Assembly: GCA_016192425.1 (NCBI GenBank)
Contig: JACPUE010000047.1
Span: forward strand, 1 to 38,988
From: Burkholderiales bacterium
Lineage (GTDB): Bacteria; Pseudomonadota; Gammaproteobacteria; Burkholderiales; Burkholderiaceae_C
Length of the DNA: 38,988 nucleotides
Reading direction: 5' to 3'
Part shown: in pieces, positions 9,442-17,532 of the stretch
How positions within the stretch are numbered: the first letter of the stretch is position 1
How the letters are laid out: every line of letters starts with the position of its first letter
Position numbers and translations under genes: made by a program
Notes under the pieces: model-generated
What the model was told of the DNA's origin: nothing
Seen by the model: the letters and a program-made list of their open reading frames with translations, nothing else
The model's database searches: none

Positions 9442-10830
9442 TCAGCCCAGCAGCGCCTGGGCGAATTCACGCGCGTTGAAGGTTTCCAGGTCTTCGAGCT
9501 TTTCGCCCACGCCGATGAAATACACGGGAACAGGGCGTTCCTGCGCTATGGCAGCCAGCACGCCGCCCTTGGCCGTGCCGTCGAGCTTGGTGACCACCAG
9601 GCCGGTGAGCTGCAGCGCGTCGTCGAAGGCGCGCACCTGGGCCAGGGCGTTCTGGCCGGTGTTGCCGTCGATGACCAGCAGCACCTCGTGCGGGGCCGTG
9701 GCATCGGCCTTGGTGACCACGCGGCGGATCTTCTTCAGCTCCTCCATCAGATGCAGCTGCGTAGGCAGGCGCCCGGCAGTGTCCACCAGCACCACGTCCT
9801 TGCCGCGTGCCTTGCCTGCGGTCACGGCGTCAAAGCTCACGGCGGCGGGGTCGCCGCCTTCCTGGCTGACGATCTCGACCGTGTTGCGGTCGGCCCATAC
9901 GCCCAGTTGCTCGCGCGCAGCGGCACGGAAGGTGTCGGCCGCCGCCAGCAGCACCTTCTGGTCGTGCTGGGCCAGGTGGCGCGTGAGCTTGCCGATGGAG
10001 GTGGTCTTGCCCGCGCCGTTGACCCCCGCCACCATGATGACGGTGGGCTGGTGCTCGCCAATGACCAGGGGCTTTTCCAGCGGGCGCAGCAGCTCGGCCA
10101 GCGCGTCGGCCAGCAGGCCCTTGACGGCGGCGGGCTCGGTGGCCTTGGCTTCCTTGACGCGGCGCTTGAGGTCGGTGAGCAGCCACTGCGTGGCCTTGAC
10201 GCCGGTGTCGGCCATCAGCAGGGCGTCTTCCAGCTCTTCGTACAGCGCATCATCGATGCGCGTGCCGGTGAACACCGTGGCAATGCTGCTGCCGGTCTTG
10301 CGCAGGCCGGACTTGAGGCGATCGAGCCAGCCCTTGCGTGCAGGCTCAGGGGCGGCGGTGGGCGCTGGCGCGGGCACCGATGCGATGACAGGTTCCGGTG
10401 CCGCTGCGGGGGAAGGCACCGGGGCAGCGACAGGTGCCAGGGCCACGGTCGCAGCGGGCGCTAGCGCCGCGGCTTGCGCTGGGGCCTGGGCGGGCGCCGG
10501 GGGCGGAACGTCCGTGGCGGGCGTGGGTACCGACGGCGCCGCCGGGGCTGGTGGCGCCGGCGTGCTGGGTGGTGGGGGCGAGGGTGGTGCCGAGGGTGTG
10601 GCAGGCGGCACAGCCACCGGCGCCACTGCATCCGGGTTCAGCGCGGTGACGGGCTTGCTCAGCCAGCCGAAGAGGCCGCCCGAGTCCGACCCGCTGGCCG
10701 CAGGGGGCTCGGCCAGTGCGGCGGCAGATGGCGCGGCAGGTGTGGGAGCAGGGGCCGCAGTGGGCTGGATGGGTGCGCTGCCCTCTGGGGGGCGCGCAGG
10801 CGGGGACTTTTTCTTGAAAAAACTGAACAT
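9442..10830 (-). CDS. ftsY: signal recognition particle receptor FtsY
   Basis: This 462-residue protein is the membrane-associated SRP receptor GTPase for co-translational targeting of inner-membrane proteins. The C-terminal NG domain begins near KGWLDRLKSGLRKTGSS and carries G1 (GVNGAGKTTSIGKL), G3 (DTAGRLPT) and G4 (TKLDGTAKGG). The start at 10830 gives MFSFFKKKSP, a short basic-aromatic membrane-binding start. Between it and the NG domain are about 140 residues that are almost entirely Pro, Ala, Val and Ser, rather than the acidic A domain of E. coli FtsY. It is divergent from the M16 peptidase gene, with only 28 bases between the two starts, so the promoters must overlap the coding regions or each other. 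Confidence 0.96.
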   Translation of the reverse strand: MFSFFKKKSPPARPPEGSAPIQPTAAPAPTPAAPSAAALAEPPAASGSDSGGLFGWLSKPVTALNPDAVAPVAVPPATPSAPPSPPPPSTPAPPAPAAPSVPTPATDVPPPAPAQAPAQAAALAPAATVALAPVAAPVPSPAAAPEPVIASVPAPAPTAAPEPARKGWLDRLKSGLRKTGSSIATVFTGTRIDDALYEELEDALLMADTGVKATQWLLTDLKRRVKEAKATEPAAVKGLLADALAELLRPLEKPLVIGEHQPTVIMVAGVNGAGKTTSIGKLTRHLAQHDQKVLLAAADTFRAAAREQLGVWADRNTVEIVSQEGGDPAAVSFDAVTAGKARGKDVVLVDTAGRLPTQLHLMEELKKIRRVVTKADATAPHEVLLVIDGNTGQNALAQVRAFDDALQLTGLVVTKLDGTAKGGVLAAIAQERPVPVYFIGVGEKLEDLETFNAREFAQALLG

Positions 10831-10858
10831 TGGTGGGTTCGTAGAATCACTGCATTCT

Positions 10859-12301
10859 ATGAAACACGCCACCCCCCTCCTGGCCCTGTGGGCCTTTCTG
10901 TTTGCCGGGGCTTCCCTGGCGCAACCGGCACGCCCGCCTGCCGCCCCGGTGGCTGCGTCTGCGCAGGCTGCGGCCGGGCCGCAGCAGTTCCAGCTTTCCA
11001 ACGGCATGCAGCTCATCGTGCAGCCCGACCGGCGCGCGCCTACGGCGGTGCACATGGTTTGGGTGCGCGTGGGCGCCATGGACGAGGTCGATGGCACCTC
11101 GGGCGTGGCCCACGCGCTGGAGCACATGATGTTCAAGGGCTCGCGCAGCGTGCCGCCGGGCGAATTCTCGCGCCGCGTGGCGGCCCTGGGCGGGCAGGAA
11201 AACGCCTTCACCAGCCTGGACTACACCGGCTACTACCAGCAGATTCCGTCGCACCGGCTTGAAGACGTGATGCGCCTGGAATCCGACCGCTTTGCCCACA
11301 ACGAATGGCCCGACGCCGAATTCCGCAAGGAGATCGAGGTGGTCAAGGAAGAGCGCCGCATGCGCACCGAAGACCAGCCGCGCGCCTTGCTGTGGGAGCA
11401 GCTCAGTGCGGCAGCCTTCACCGCCTCGCCGTACCGGCGCCCCATCGTCGGCTGGATGAGCGACCTGGATGCCATGGCGCCCGAGGACGTGCGCCAGTTC
11501 CACCGCCAGTGGTACGTGCCGGGCAACGCCGCCGTGGTGGTGGCGGGCGATGTGGATGTGGCGCAGGTGCGCGCGCTGGCTGAAAAGTACTACGGCAGCA
11601 TCCCCACGCGCGCCGTGCCTGTGCGCAAGCCGCGCGCCGAGCCGCCTCAGCGCGGGCTGCGCCGCATCGAGGTCAAGGCCCCTGCCGAGCAGGCCTATGT
11701 GGCGCTGGCGTTCCGCGTGCCCGCGCTCAGTGCGGTGGACGCCCCCAGCGCCGAGGATCGCGACGCGCTGGCGCTGATCGTGCTATCCGCCGTACTCAGC
11801 GGCTACGACGGCGCGCGCCTGGAGCGTGCCCTCACCCAGGGCGCGCAGCGCGTGGCCGACAGCGCCGACAGCGGCGCCTCGGTCATGGGGCGCGGGCCGT
11901 CGCAGTTTGTGCTCACGGGCGTTCCGGCCCAGGGCAAAACGGCGCGGCAGGTCGAAGACGCCCTGCGCGCCGAGCTGGCGCGCGTGGCCCGCGACGGGGT
12001 GAGCACGGCAGAGCTCGAGCGCGTCAAGACCCAGTGGATCGCCGCTAAGGTGTACGAGCGCGATTCGGTCATGGGCCAGGGGCAAAGCCTGGGCCAGCAC
12101 TGGGTGCGCGGCTGGCCGCTGGACGCCGAAGACCGCCTGCTGGCGCAGTTGCGCACCGTCACGCCGCAGCAAGTGCAGGCCGTGGCGCAGCGCTACTTTG
12201 GCGACGACCAGCTCACCGTGGCCACCCTGGTGCCCCAGCCCCTGCCTGCGGGCGCTGCCCGTGCAGGCGGCGCGTCCGGGGCCGCAGCCCATCGCCATTG
12301 A
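10859..12301 (+). CDS. periplasmic M16 zinc peptidase, catalytic member
   Basis: This 480-residue protein has a clear signal peptide (MKHATPLLALWAFLFAGASL, then AQ). It carries the inverted zinc motif of family M16, HALEH at residues 85-89, and the downstream ligand Glu in EVVKEERR. The two-lobed length fits processing-peptidase-like M16B proteins exported to the periplasm. The next gene encodes an M16 protein without the zinc motif, so the pair probably forms a heterodimer like mitochondrial processing peptidase or bacterial M16 pairs. It ends where the next gene's leader begins and is divergent from ftsY. The substrate is unknown. The ATG at 10859 is preferred because it gives the signal peptide; the frame is open far upstream, opposite ftsY, by chance. 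Confidence 0.93.
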   Translation: MKHATPLLALWAFLFAGASLAQPARPPAAPVAASAQAAAGPQQFQLSNGMQLIVQPDRRAPTAVHMVWVRVGAMDEVDGTSGVAHALEHMMFKGSRSVPPGEFSRRVAALGGQENAFTSLDYTGYYQQIPSHRLEDVMRLESDRFAHNEWPDAEFRKEIEVVKEERRMRTEDQPRALLWEQLSAAAFTASPYRRPIVGWMSDLDAMAPEDVRQFHRQWYVPGNAAVVVAGDVDVAQVRALAEKYYGSIPTRAVPVRKPRAEPPQRGLRRIEVKAPAEQAYVALAFRVPALSAVDAPSAEDRDALALIVLSAVLSGYDGARLERALTQGAQRVADSADSGASVMGRGPSQFVLTGVPAQGKTARQVEDALRAELARVARDGVSTAELERVKTQWIAAKVYERDSVMGQGQSLGQHWVRGWPLDAEDRLLAQLRTVTPQQVQAVAQRYFGDDQLTVATLVPQPLPAGAARAGGASGAAAHRH

Positions 12302-12336
12302 TGCCCACCGACCGGGCCCATCCAGGATTTATTGCC

Positions 12337-13683
12337 ATGAATGCTATAAAAACAATAGCTGCTCGCGCTTTATTCATAAGCGCTGGGATACTATTTTATG
12401 CTCAATCTGCCTGGGCGCTGCTGCCCATACAGCATTGGCAGGAGCCCAGCGGCGCCCGCGTCTGGCTGGTGGAAAGCCCCGCCATTCCCATGGTGGACGT
12501 GCAGATCGACTTTGACGCCGGCTCCCGGCGCGACCCTGCAGAGCAGGCCGGCCTGGCCCAGGCGCTGGCGGGCATGGTGTCCAAGGGCGTGCGCGCCGGG
12601 CGCGGCTTTGCCGCCCTGGACGAAAACGCCCTGGGCGAAGCCTGGGCCGACCTGGGCGCGCAGTTCGAGGCCAGCGCCGGGCGCGATGCGCTGAGCTTCT
12701 CGCTGCGCACGCTCACCGAACCTGAATTGCTGGACAAGGCCGTGCACCTGGCGGCGCGCGAGATGGCCGAGCCTGCCTTGCCGCCCGACATATGGGCGCG
12801 CGAGCGAGCGCGCTGGAGCGCCAGCCTGCGCGAGGCCGACACCCGCCCCGGCACCGTGGCCGCCAAGGCGTTCTCCAGTGCCGTGTACGGCAGCCACCCC
12901 TATGGGCAGCGGCCCATGCCGCAAACGCTGGACCGCATCCAGGCCGCCGACCTGCAGCGCTTCCACAGCCAGCATCTGGACGCCTGCCGCGCCCGCGTGC
13001 ACATCGTGGGCGCGGTGGGCAAGGCGCAGGCGCGGCTGCTGGTGGCTGCGCTGCTGGCGCGCCTGCCGGCCTCCAGCCCCTGCGCCAACCTGCCCGCCGT
13101 GCCCGAGGTGGAACCGCTCAAGGCCGCGGCGCAGCAGGACATTCCCTTTGCCTCGGCCCAGGCCCACGTGTACATCGGCCAGCCCGGCTTTGCGCGCAAG
13201 GACCCCGACTTCATCGCGCTGCTGGTGGGCAACCACATCCTGGGCGGCGGGGGCTTTGTCTCGCGCCTGACCGAAGAGGTGCGCGAAAAGCGCGGCCTGA
13301 GCTACAGCGTGTACAGCAGCTTTGCGCCGGGCCTGCACGCGGGCGCATTCAGCATCAGCCTGCAGACCCGGCCCGACCAGGCTGCGCAGGCCGTGCAGGT
13401 GGCGCGCGAGGTGGTCGAACGCTTTGTGGCCGAAGGCCCCACCGAAGAAGAACTGCGCGCCGCCAAGGACAACCTGGTGGGCGGCTTTGCCCTGCGCATC
13501 GACAGCAACCGCAAGCTGCTGGCCAACGTGGTCAACATCGCCACCTACGGCCTGCCGCTGGACTACCTGGACGGCTGGACGCGCCGTGTGGAGGCGCTCA
13601 CCGTGGCCGACGTCAAGGCCGCCATGGCGCGCAAGCTCCAGCCTGCGCGCATGGTCACCGTGGTGGTGGGCGCGCAGCCATGA
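12337..13683 (+). CDS. periplasmic M16 peptidase homologue lacking the zinc motif
   Basis: This 448-residue protein is homologous to the upstream M16 peptidase, but the zinc-site region reads AGLAQALAGMVSKG where HALEH is expected, so it is almost surely non-catalytic and acts as partner subunit. The C-terminal lobe keeps the REKRGLSYSVYSS motif typical of M16 C-terminal domains. I choose the ATG at 12337 because it gives a good signal peptide (MNAIKTIAARALFISAGILF, ending AQSAWA). Start codons at 12298 (TTG) and 12301 (ATG) would add a non-hydrophobic tail. Residues 3-21 of the signal peptide are encoded by a copy of a dispersed repeat. The stop overlaps rsmD by 4 bases. Confidence 0.92.
   Translation: MNAIKTIAARALFISAGILFYAQSAWALLPIQHWQEPSGARVWLVESPAIPMVDVQIDFDAGSRRDPAEQAGLAQALAGMVSKGVRAGRGFAALDENALGEAWADLGAQFEASAGRDALSFSLRTLTEPELLDKAVHLAAREMAEPALPPDIWARERARWSASLREADTRPGTVAAKAFSSAVYGSHPYGQRPMPQTLDRIQAADLQRFHSQHLDACRARVHIVGAVGKAQARLLVAALLARLPASSPCANLPAVPEVEPLKAAAQQDIPFASAQAHVYIGQPGFARKDPDFIALLVGNHILGGGGFVSRLTEEVREKRGLSYSVYSSFAPGLHAGAFSISLQTRPDQAAQAVQVAREVVERFVAEGPTEEELRAAKDNLVGGFALRIDSNRKLLANVVNIATYGLPLDYLDGWTRRVEALTVADVKAAMARKLQPARMVTVVVGAQP
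12341..12398 (+). repeat. dispersed repeat A, copy 1 (inside a signal-peptide coding region)
   Basis: The copy begins GCTATAAAAACAATAGC (12343-12359), a 5-bp stem GCTAT/ATAGC, followed by GCGCTT (12365-12370), loop TATTCAT, and AAGCGC (12378-12383). The same order of two hairpins is seen at 33554-33610 and partly at 14359-14416. The element lies wholly within the coding region starting at 12337, with no stop codon in that frame, and encodes the hydrophobic core of the signal peptide. Confidence 0.85.
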
Positions 13684-14357
13684 GCAGCCGTCTGAGCATG
13701 GCCAAGGTGCAGGCTGCCCTGCGTAAAGGTGTGGCCCCTGCCGCTGCCCCGGTCCGCAGCGCAGCCTCCGCCGCAGCGCCAGTGCGCGCCCAAGGCGCCC
13801 AGGGCGCAGGTGAAATCCGCATCATCGGCGGGCAATGGAAGCGCACCCGCCTGCCCGTGCCCCAGCGCCCTGGCCTGCGCCCCACGCCCGACCGCGTGCG
13901 CGAAACCCTGTTCAACTGGCTGGGCCAGGATATGACCGGCTGGCGCTGCCTGGACGCCTTTGCCGGCACTGGCGCCCTGGGGCTGGAGGCCGCGTCGCGC
14001 GGCGCTGCATCGGTGCTGCTGGTGGAGCAGGATGCCGACCTGCTGGCACGGCTGCAGCAGCATGTGCAGCGCCTGCAGGCCGCCAGCGTGCAGCTGCGCC
14101 GCGGCGACGGCGTGGCCGCCCTGCGCCAGTGCGCCGCCGCCAGCCTGGACCTGGTGCTGCTGGATCCGCCGTTCGACAGCGCGCTGTTCCTGCCCGCACT
14201 GCAGGCGGCCGCCCGGGCCGTGGGCCCCCAGGGCTGGGTGTACCTGGAAGCCCCGCAGGCCTGGGACGAAGCAGCCCTGGCCCCCCTGGGGCTGGCCCTG
14301 CACCGCCACCTGCGCGCCGGTGCGGTGCATGCGCACCTGCTGCAGCAGATCCCCTGA
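13680..14357 (+). CDS. rsmD: 16S rRNA (guanine966-N2)-methyltransferase RsmD
   Basis: This 225-residue enzyme methylates G966 of 16S rRNA. It has the start of the family fold at IRIIGGQWKRTRLPVP, then RPTPDRVRETLFNWL, the SAM-binding DAFAGTGALGLEAASRGA and the catalytic DPPF (LLDPPFDSALF). The ATG at 13680 overlaps the upstream stop (ATGA). The first ~45 residues are an Ala/Pro-rich extension absent from E. coli RsmD; an internal ATG gives a start 6 residues later. It lies directly before coaD, a common gene pair in bacteria. Confidence 0.94.
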   Translation: MSSRLSMAKVQAALRKGVAPAAAPVRSAASAAAPVRAQGAQGAGEIRIIGGQWKRTRLPVPQRPGLRPTPDRVRETLFNWLGQDMTGWRCLDAFAGTGALGLEAASRGAASVLLVEQDADLLARLQQHVQRLQAASVQLRRGDGVAALRQCAAASLDLVLLDPPFDSALFLPALQAAARAVGPQGWVYLEAPQAWDEAALAPLGLALHRHLRAGAVHAHLLQQIP

Positions 14358-14358
14358 G

Positions 14359-14416
14359 TGCTATAAAAATAATAGCTGCTTACGCTTATATGGCGGGAGC
14401 TAGTGCTATTTTTTAC
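14359..14416 (+). repeat. dispersed repeat A, copy 2 (rsmD-coaD intergenic)
   Basis: It begins two bases after the rsmD stop with GCTATAAAAATAATAGC (14360-14376), identical to the copy at 33555. The second half (ACGCTTATATGG onward) has decayed and no longer forms the AGCGCTTA/TAAGCGCT stem. It ends in a T-rich stretch. Here the element is non-coding and lies upstream of coaD. Confidence 0.8.
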
Positions 14417-14482
14417 CAGGAAACATGCCAGGCGCCCGCCGCTGCATAATCCGGGCATTCCACTCCCTTGGCCCTGCACACC

Positions 14483-14983
14483 ATGCCCGCACACCGACTC
14501 GCCGTTTACCCCGGAACCTTTGACCCCATCACCCTGGGGCACGAAGACCTGCTGCGCCGCACGGCCCGCCTGTTTGACGGCGTGATCGTCGCCGTGGCCA
14601 TTGCGCACCACAAGAAAACGCTGTTCAGCCTGGACGAGCGCATGGACATGGCGCGCGAGGCGCTGCGCGACTGCCCCCAGGTGCAGGTCGAACCCTTCGA
14701 GGGCTTGGTGACGGCCTTTGCCGCCGCGCGCGGTGCCTGTGCCATGGTGCGCGGCCTGCGCTCGGGCACCGATTTCGACTACGAATTCCAGCTCGCAGGC
14801 ATGAACCGCGCCCTCATGCCGCAGGTGGAGACGGTGTTCCTCACCCCCGACAGCCGCTACCAGTCCATCAGCAGCACGCTGGTGCGCGAGATTGCCACGC
14901 TGGGCGGTGATGTGGCGCAGTTTGTCTCGCCTGTGGTGCACGGGCGGCTGATGCAGAAACTGGGCCGCTCAAGCTTGGCCTGA
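14483..14983 (+). CDS. coaD: phosphopantetheine adenylyltransferase
   Basis: This 166-residue nucleotidyltransferase makes dephospho-CoA from 4'-phosphopantetheine and ATP, the penultimate step of coenzyme A synthesis. It has the HIGH-like motif in VYPGTFDPITLGHEDL near the N terminus and the C-terminal ATP-binding ISSTLVREIA. The length is typical (about 160). The ATG at 14483 is preferred; an upstream in-frame TTG at 14468 adds 5 residues. Other coenzyme A genes in the window are panB, panC and panD. Its 3' end is 2 bases from the convergent metallopeptidase-like gene. Confidence 0.96.
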   Translation: MPAHRLAVYPGTFDPITLGHEDLLRRTARLFDGVIVAVAIAHHKKTLFSLDERMDMAREALRDCPQVQVEPFEGLVTAFAAARGACAMVRGLRSGTDFDYEFQLAGMNRALMPQVETVFLTPDSRYQSISSTLVREIATLGGDVAQFVSPVVHGRLMQKLGRSSLA

Positions 14984-14985
14984 GA

Positions 14986-16065
14986 TCAGTCCTCGGCGGT
15001 CTGTCGCACCGCATCGTGCACAAAGCGCAGCTTGCGCAGTGCTCCGGCCGACAGGGCGAAGGGGTAGGCGTCGGGCTGGCCCAGGCTGCGGTTGAGGCTG
15101 TTGAGCAGCAGCGTCAGCGGGACCCATTGGCGCACCAGGGTGTCGAATGGCGGCGCTGGGCGGGTAAACGGGTTGGCCACCTGCTCGCGCAGGGGGCTGT
15201 CGGAGCCGGGCACCTGCAGGGCGGTGTCGTAGGCGGCGGCGGTTTCCAGCAGGTCGACCATGTGCAGGTAATGCGCCCAGGTCTCGGCCCAGTCTTCCCA
15301 GGGGTGGGCGGCGGCGTAGGCGCTCACATGCTGTTCCTGCCAATCGGGCGGCGGGCCGCCTGCGTAATGGGCGGACAGCGCCGCAGCGTAGTCCAGGCGC
15401 TCGTCGCCAAACAGGGCGCGGAAGGCCTCCAGCCGCCCGCCATGCAGTACCAGCCGTTCCCAATGGAAGTGGCCCGATTCGTGGCGCAGGTGGCCCAGCA
15501 GGGTGCGGTAGGGTTCGTGCAGCGCCTGGCGGCGGCGTGCGCGCTCCACGTCGTCGGCCTCGGCCACGTTCAGGGTGATGGTGCCGCCCTGGTGCCCGGT
15601 GAGGATGGCGGGCTCGCCCGGCTGGTCGGCCAGCAGGGCGTAGCGGGGGCTGTCCTGCGCGCGGGCGCTGTCCGCCGTGCTTTGCAGTCCCAGGCGCGCC
15701 AGGGTGTAGAACAGTTGGCGCTTGGCGGCCTCGATGCGCGCCCAGTGCTGGCGCAGCAGGGGGTCGGCCAGCGGGGGCAGCATGCGTGTCTGGCGGCAGG
15801 CCAGGCACAGGTGGTGGGGGCTGTGGGCGGGCAGGGCGAAGTTGCAGCCGCCCCCGTCGTCGCGGTGCGTGCACAGGCGGTAGCGCGCAGGCCCCGGTGC
15901 AGGGCTGCGCTCCTGCCACAGTGCCGTGGAGTCCTCTGCTGCGGGTTCGAGCGCGCACAGGGCCATGGCCTCGGGAACAAAGGCCAGCGTGCTGCCGCAG
16001 CGCACGCAGTGCATGCTGTCAAAGAACACGAGGTGGCCGCACTGGCCGCATGGATAGACCTGCAT
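14986..16065 (-). CDS. zinc-ribbon, HExxH putative metallopeptidase
   Basis: This 359-residue protein starts with a zinc-ribbon, CGQCGHLVFFDSMHCVRCG, and has further cysteines in the next ~60 residues (CTHRDDGGGCNF, CLACRQ). The middle carries LRHESGHFHWE, an HExxH metal site. This layout matches, as I recall it, the family annotated as putative zinc-binding metallopeptidase with an N-terminal ribbon (Pfam DUF2248-like). It has no signal peptide and should be cytoplasmic. It is downstream of the CHASE3 histidine kinase on the same strand, 34 bases away, and may be co-transcribed. The ATG at 16065 is chosen because it begins directly at the zinc ribbon. Biological role unknown. Confidence 0.85.
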   Translation of the reverse strand: MQVYPCGQCGHLVFFDSMHCVRCGSTLAFVPEAMALCALEPAAEDSTALWQERSPAPGPARYRLCTHRDDGGGCNFALPAHSPHHLCLACRQTRMLPPLADPLLRQHWARIEAAKRQLFYTLARLGLQSTADSARAQDSPRYALLADQPGEPAILTGHQGGTITLNVAEADDVERARRRQALHEPYRTLLGHLRHESGHFHWERLVLHGGRLEAFRALFGDERLDYAAALSAHYAGGPPPDWQEQHVSAYAAAHPWEDWAETWAHYLHMVDLLETAAAYDTALQVPGSDSPLREQVANPFTRPAPPFDTLVRQWVPLTLLLNSLNRSLGQPDAYPFALSAGALRKLRFVHDAVRQTAED

Positions 16066-16099
16066 GGTGAAGTGTGGTGTTTCGCTCTGATGGGTACTT

Positions 16100-17467
16100 T
16101 CAGCCAGCCGCCGCGGGCAGGCTGGCATGCACGGTGGTGCCCTGGCCCGGTGCGGATTGCACCTGCCATTGCCCGCCCATGGCTTCGATGCGCTGGCGCA
16201 TGCCGGCCAGGCCGTGGCCGCCGTGGCCCAGGGTGGCAGGGTCGAACCCCACGCCATCGTCGTGCACCCTGACGGCGACCTGCGGCCCCTGCTGCTGCAC
16301 ACGCACGCTCACCTGGCGCGCCTGGGCGTATTTGCCGATGTTGGTCAGCGACTCCTGCACCAGCCGGTACACGGCCAGTTGTGCCGCGTCGCCCAGGTGC
16401 ACCTCGTCCACCTGGGCGTGCACTGCCAGGCCCGCACGTTCGGAAAACTCGCGCGCCAGGATCTCCAGCGCGGTGGCCAGCCCCAGGTTGGCCAGCGCCG
16501 AGGGCCGCAGGTCTTCGATGATGCGGCGCTTGAGCGCAATCACCTGGTTGAGCGTGGCGCCCAGGTGCTGCAGGCGTTCCTGCACCTCGGGGTTGGCGGT
16601 GCCGATGCGGGACTTGAGGCGCGCCAGGTCCAGCTTGGCCGCGGTGAGCAGGGCGCCCAGCTCGTCGTGCAGCTCGCGCGCCAGGTGGCCGCGCTCGTCC
16701 TCGCGCACCTGCTGCAGGTGGTTGGCCAGCGCGCTCAGGGATGCGGTGCGCGCACGCACCAGGGCTTCCAGGCGCTCGCGCTCGCTCTCCAGGGCCTTTT
16801 GTTCGCGGGCGGTGGCCAGTTGCAGGGCCTGGGTCTGGCGCAGGTAGCGGTAAAACGCCAGCAGGCCCACGGCAGCGGCCAGCGCAATGGCCAGGCGTGC
16901 GCCCCACAGCGCCCGTTCGATCTCGGCCTGGCCGCGTGCCACCTGCGCGTTGCTGCTGTCGATGAGGGCGCGTGCATGCAGGCGGATGGCGTCCATGTGC
17001 TGCTTGCCCACGTCGGTGGAGAGCACGAACTGCCACGCGTCCTGGCGCTCCTTGCGGCGCAGGTCCAGGCTCAGTGCCATTTCGGAGAGCTTGGTGGTGA
17101 TGGTGCGGGCGAGCGCTTCGAAATGCTCCCTGTCCTCGGGGGTGTCGGCCACCAGGCCGCGCAGTTGCTCCAGGTCGCCCTGCAAGGTGGACTCCGAGGC
17201 CTTGTACGGGTCGAGGTAGCGCTCATCGCCCGTGAGCAGGTAGCCGCGCAGCCCGGTTTCGGCGTCGAGCATGTCCTGCAGCAGCTTTTGGACGCTGGAG
17301 TGCGTGGCCTGGCTGTGGGCCAGTTGCTGCAAGGCCTGGTGCGAGCGCTGGTAGCCCGCCTCGTTGATGCCCACCAGCGCCAGTGCTGCGAGCACCGCCA
17401 GGGGCAGTACCACGGCAAGGCGTTGCAGGGAATGGGGCCATCGCAGGGGGCGGTGTGGACGAAGCAT
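16100..17467 (-). CDS. CHASE3-domain sensor histidine kinase (NarL-partner type)
   Basis: This 455-residue kinase has a first membrane helix (about 15-34), a CHASE3-like periplasmic helical domain (about 38-180, with AETGLRGYLLTGDERYLDPY), a second helix (about 189-206), a coiled coil, then a HisKA_3 domain with phosphoacceptor His267 in LARELHDELGALL. An HATPase domain follows with DDGVGFDP and GHGLAGMRQR. The HisKA_3 type pairs with LuxR/NarL-type regulators; one is encoded divergently 65 bases away. The signal is unknown. The zinc-ribbon protein gene follows on the same strand. Confidence 0.93.
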   Translation of the reverse strand: MLRPHRPLRWPHSLQRLAVVLPLAVLAALALVGINEAGYQRSHQALQQLAHSQATHSSVQKLLQDMLDAETGLRGYLLTGDERYLDPYKASESTLQGDLEQLRGLVADTPEDREHFEALARTITTKLSEMALSLDLRRKERQDAWQFVLSTDVGKQHMDAIRLHARALIDSSNAQVARGQAEIERALWGARLAIALAAAVGLLAFYRYLRQTQALQLATAREQKALESERERLEALVRARTASLSALANHLQQVREDERGHLARELHDELGALLTAAKLDLARLKSRIGTANPEVQERLQHLGATLNQVIALKRRIIEDLRPSALANLGLATALEILAREFSERAGLAVHAQVDEVHLGDAAQLAVYRLVQESLTNIGKYAQARQVSVRVQQQGPQVAVRVHDDGVGFDPATLGHGGHGLAGMRQRIEAMGGQWQVQSAPGQGTTVHASLPAAAG

Positions 17468-17532
17468 GCAAATCAGGATAATGGGTCGAACGCCGCCGCC
17501 GTGGCTGGCGGCGCGCAGGGAGAGCCGATTCG

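Noticed and set aside
8993-10858. Upstream extension of the first M16 peptidase across ftsY
   Set aside because: The in-frame ATG at 10859 gives a proper signal peptide and the extension is antisense to ftsY.
12298-12336. Earlier TTG/ATG starts for the second M16 gene
   Set aside because: They would put polar residues before the signal peptide; the ATG at 12337 is a better start.
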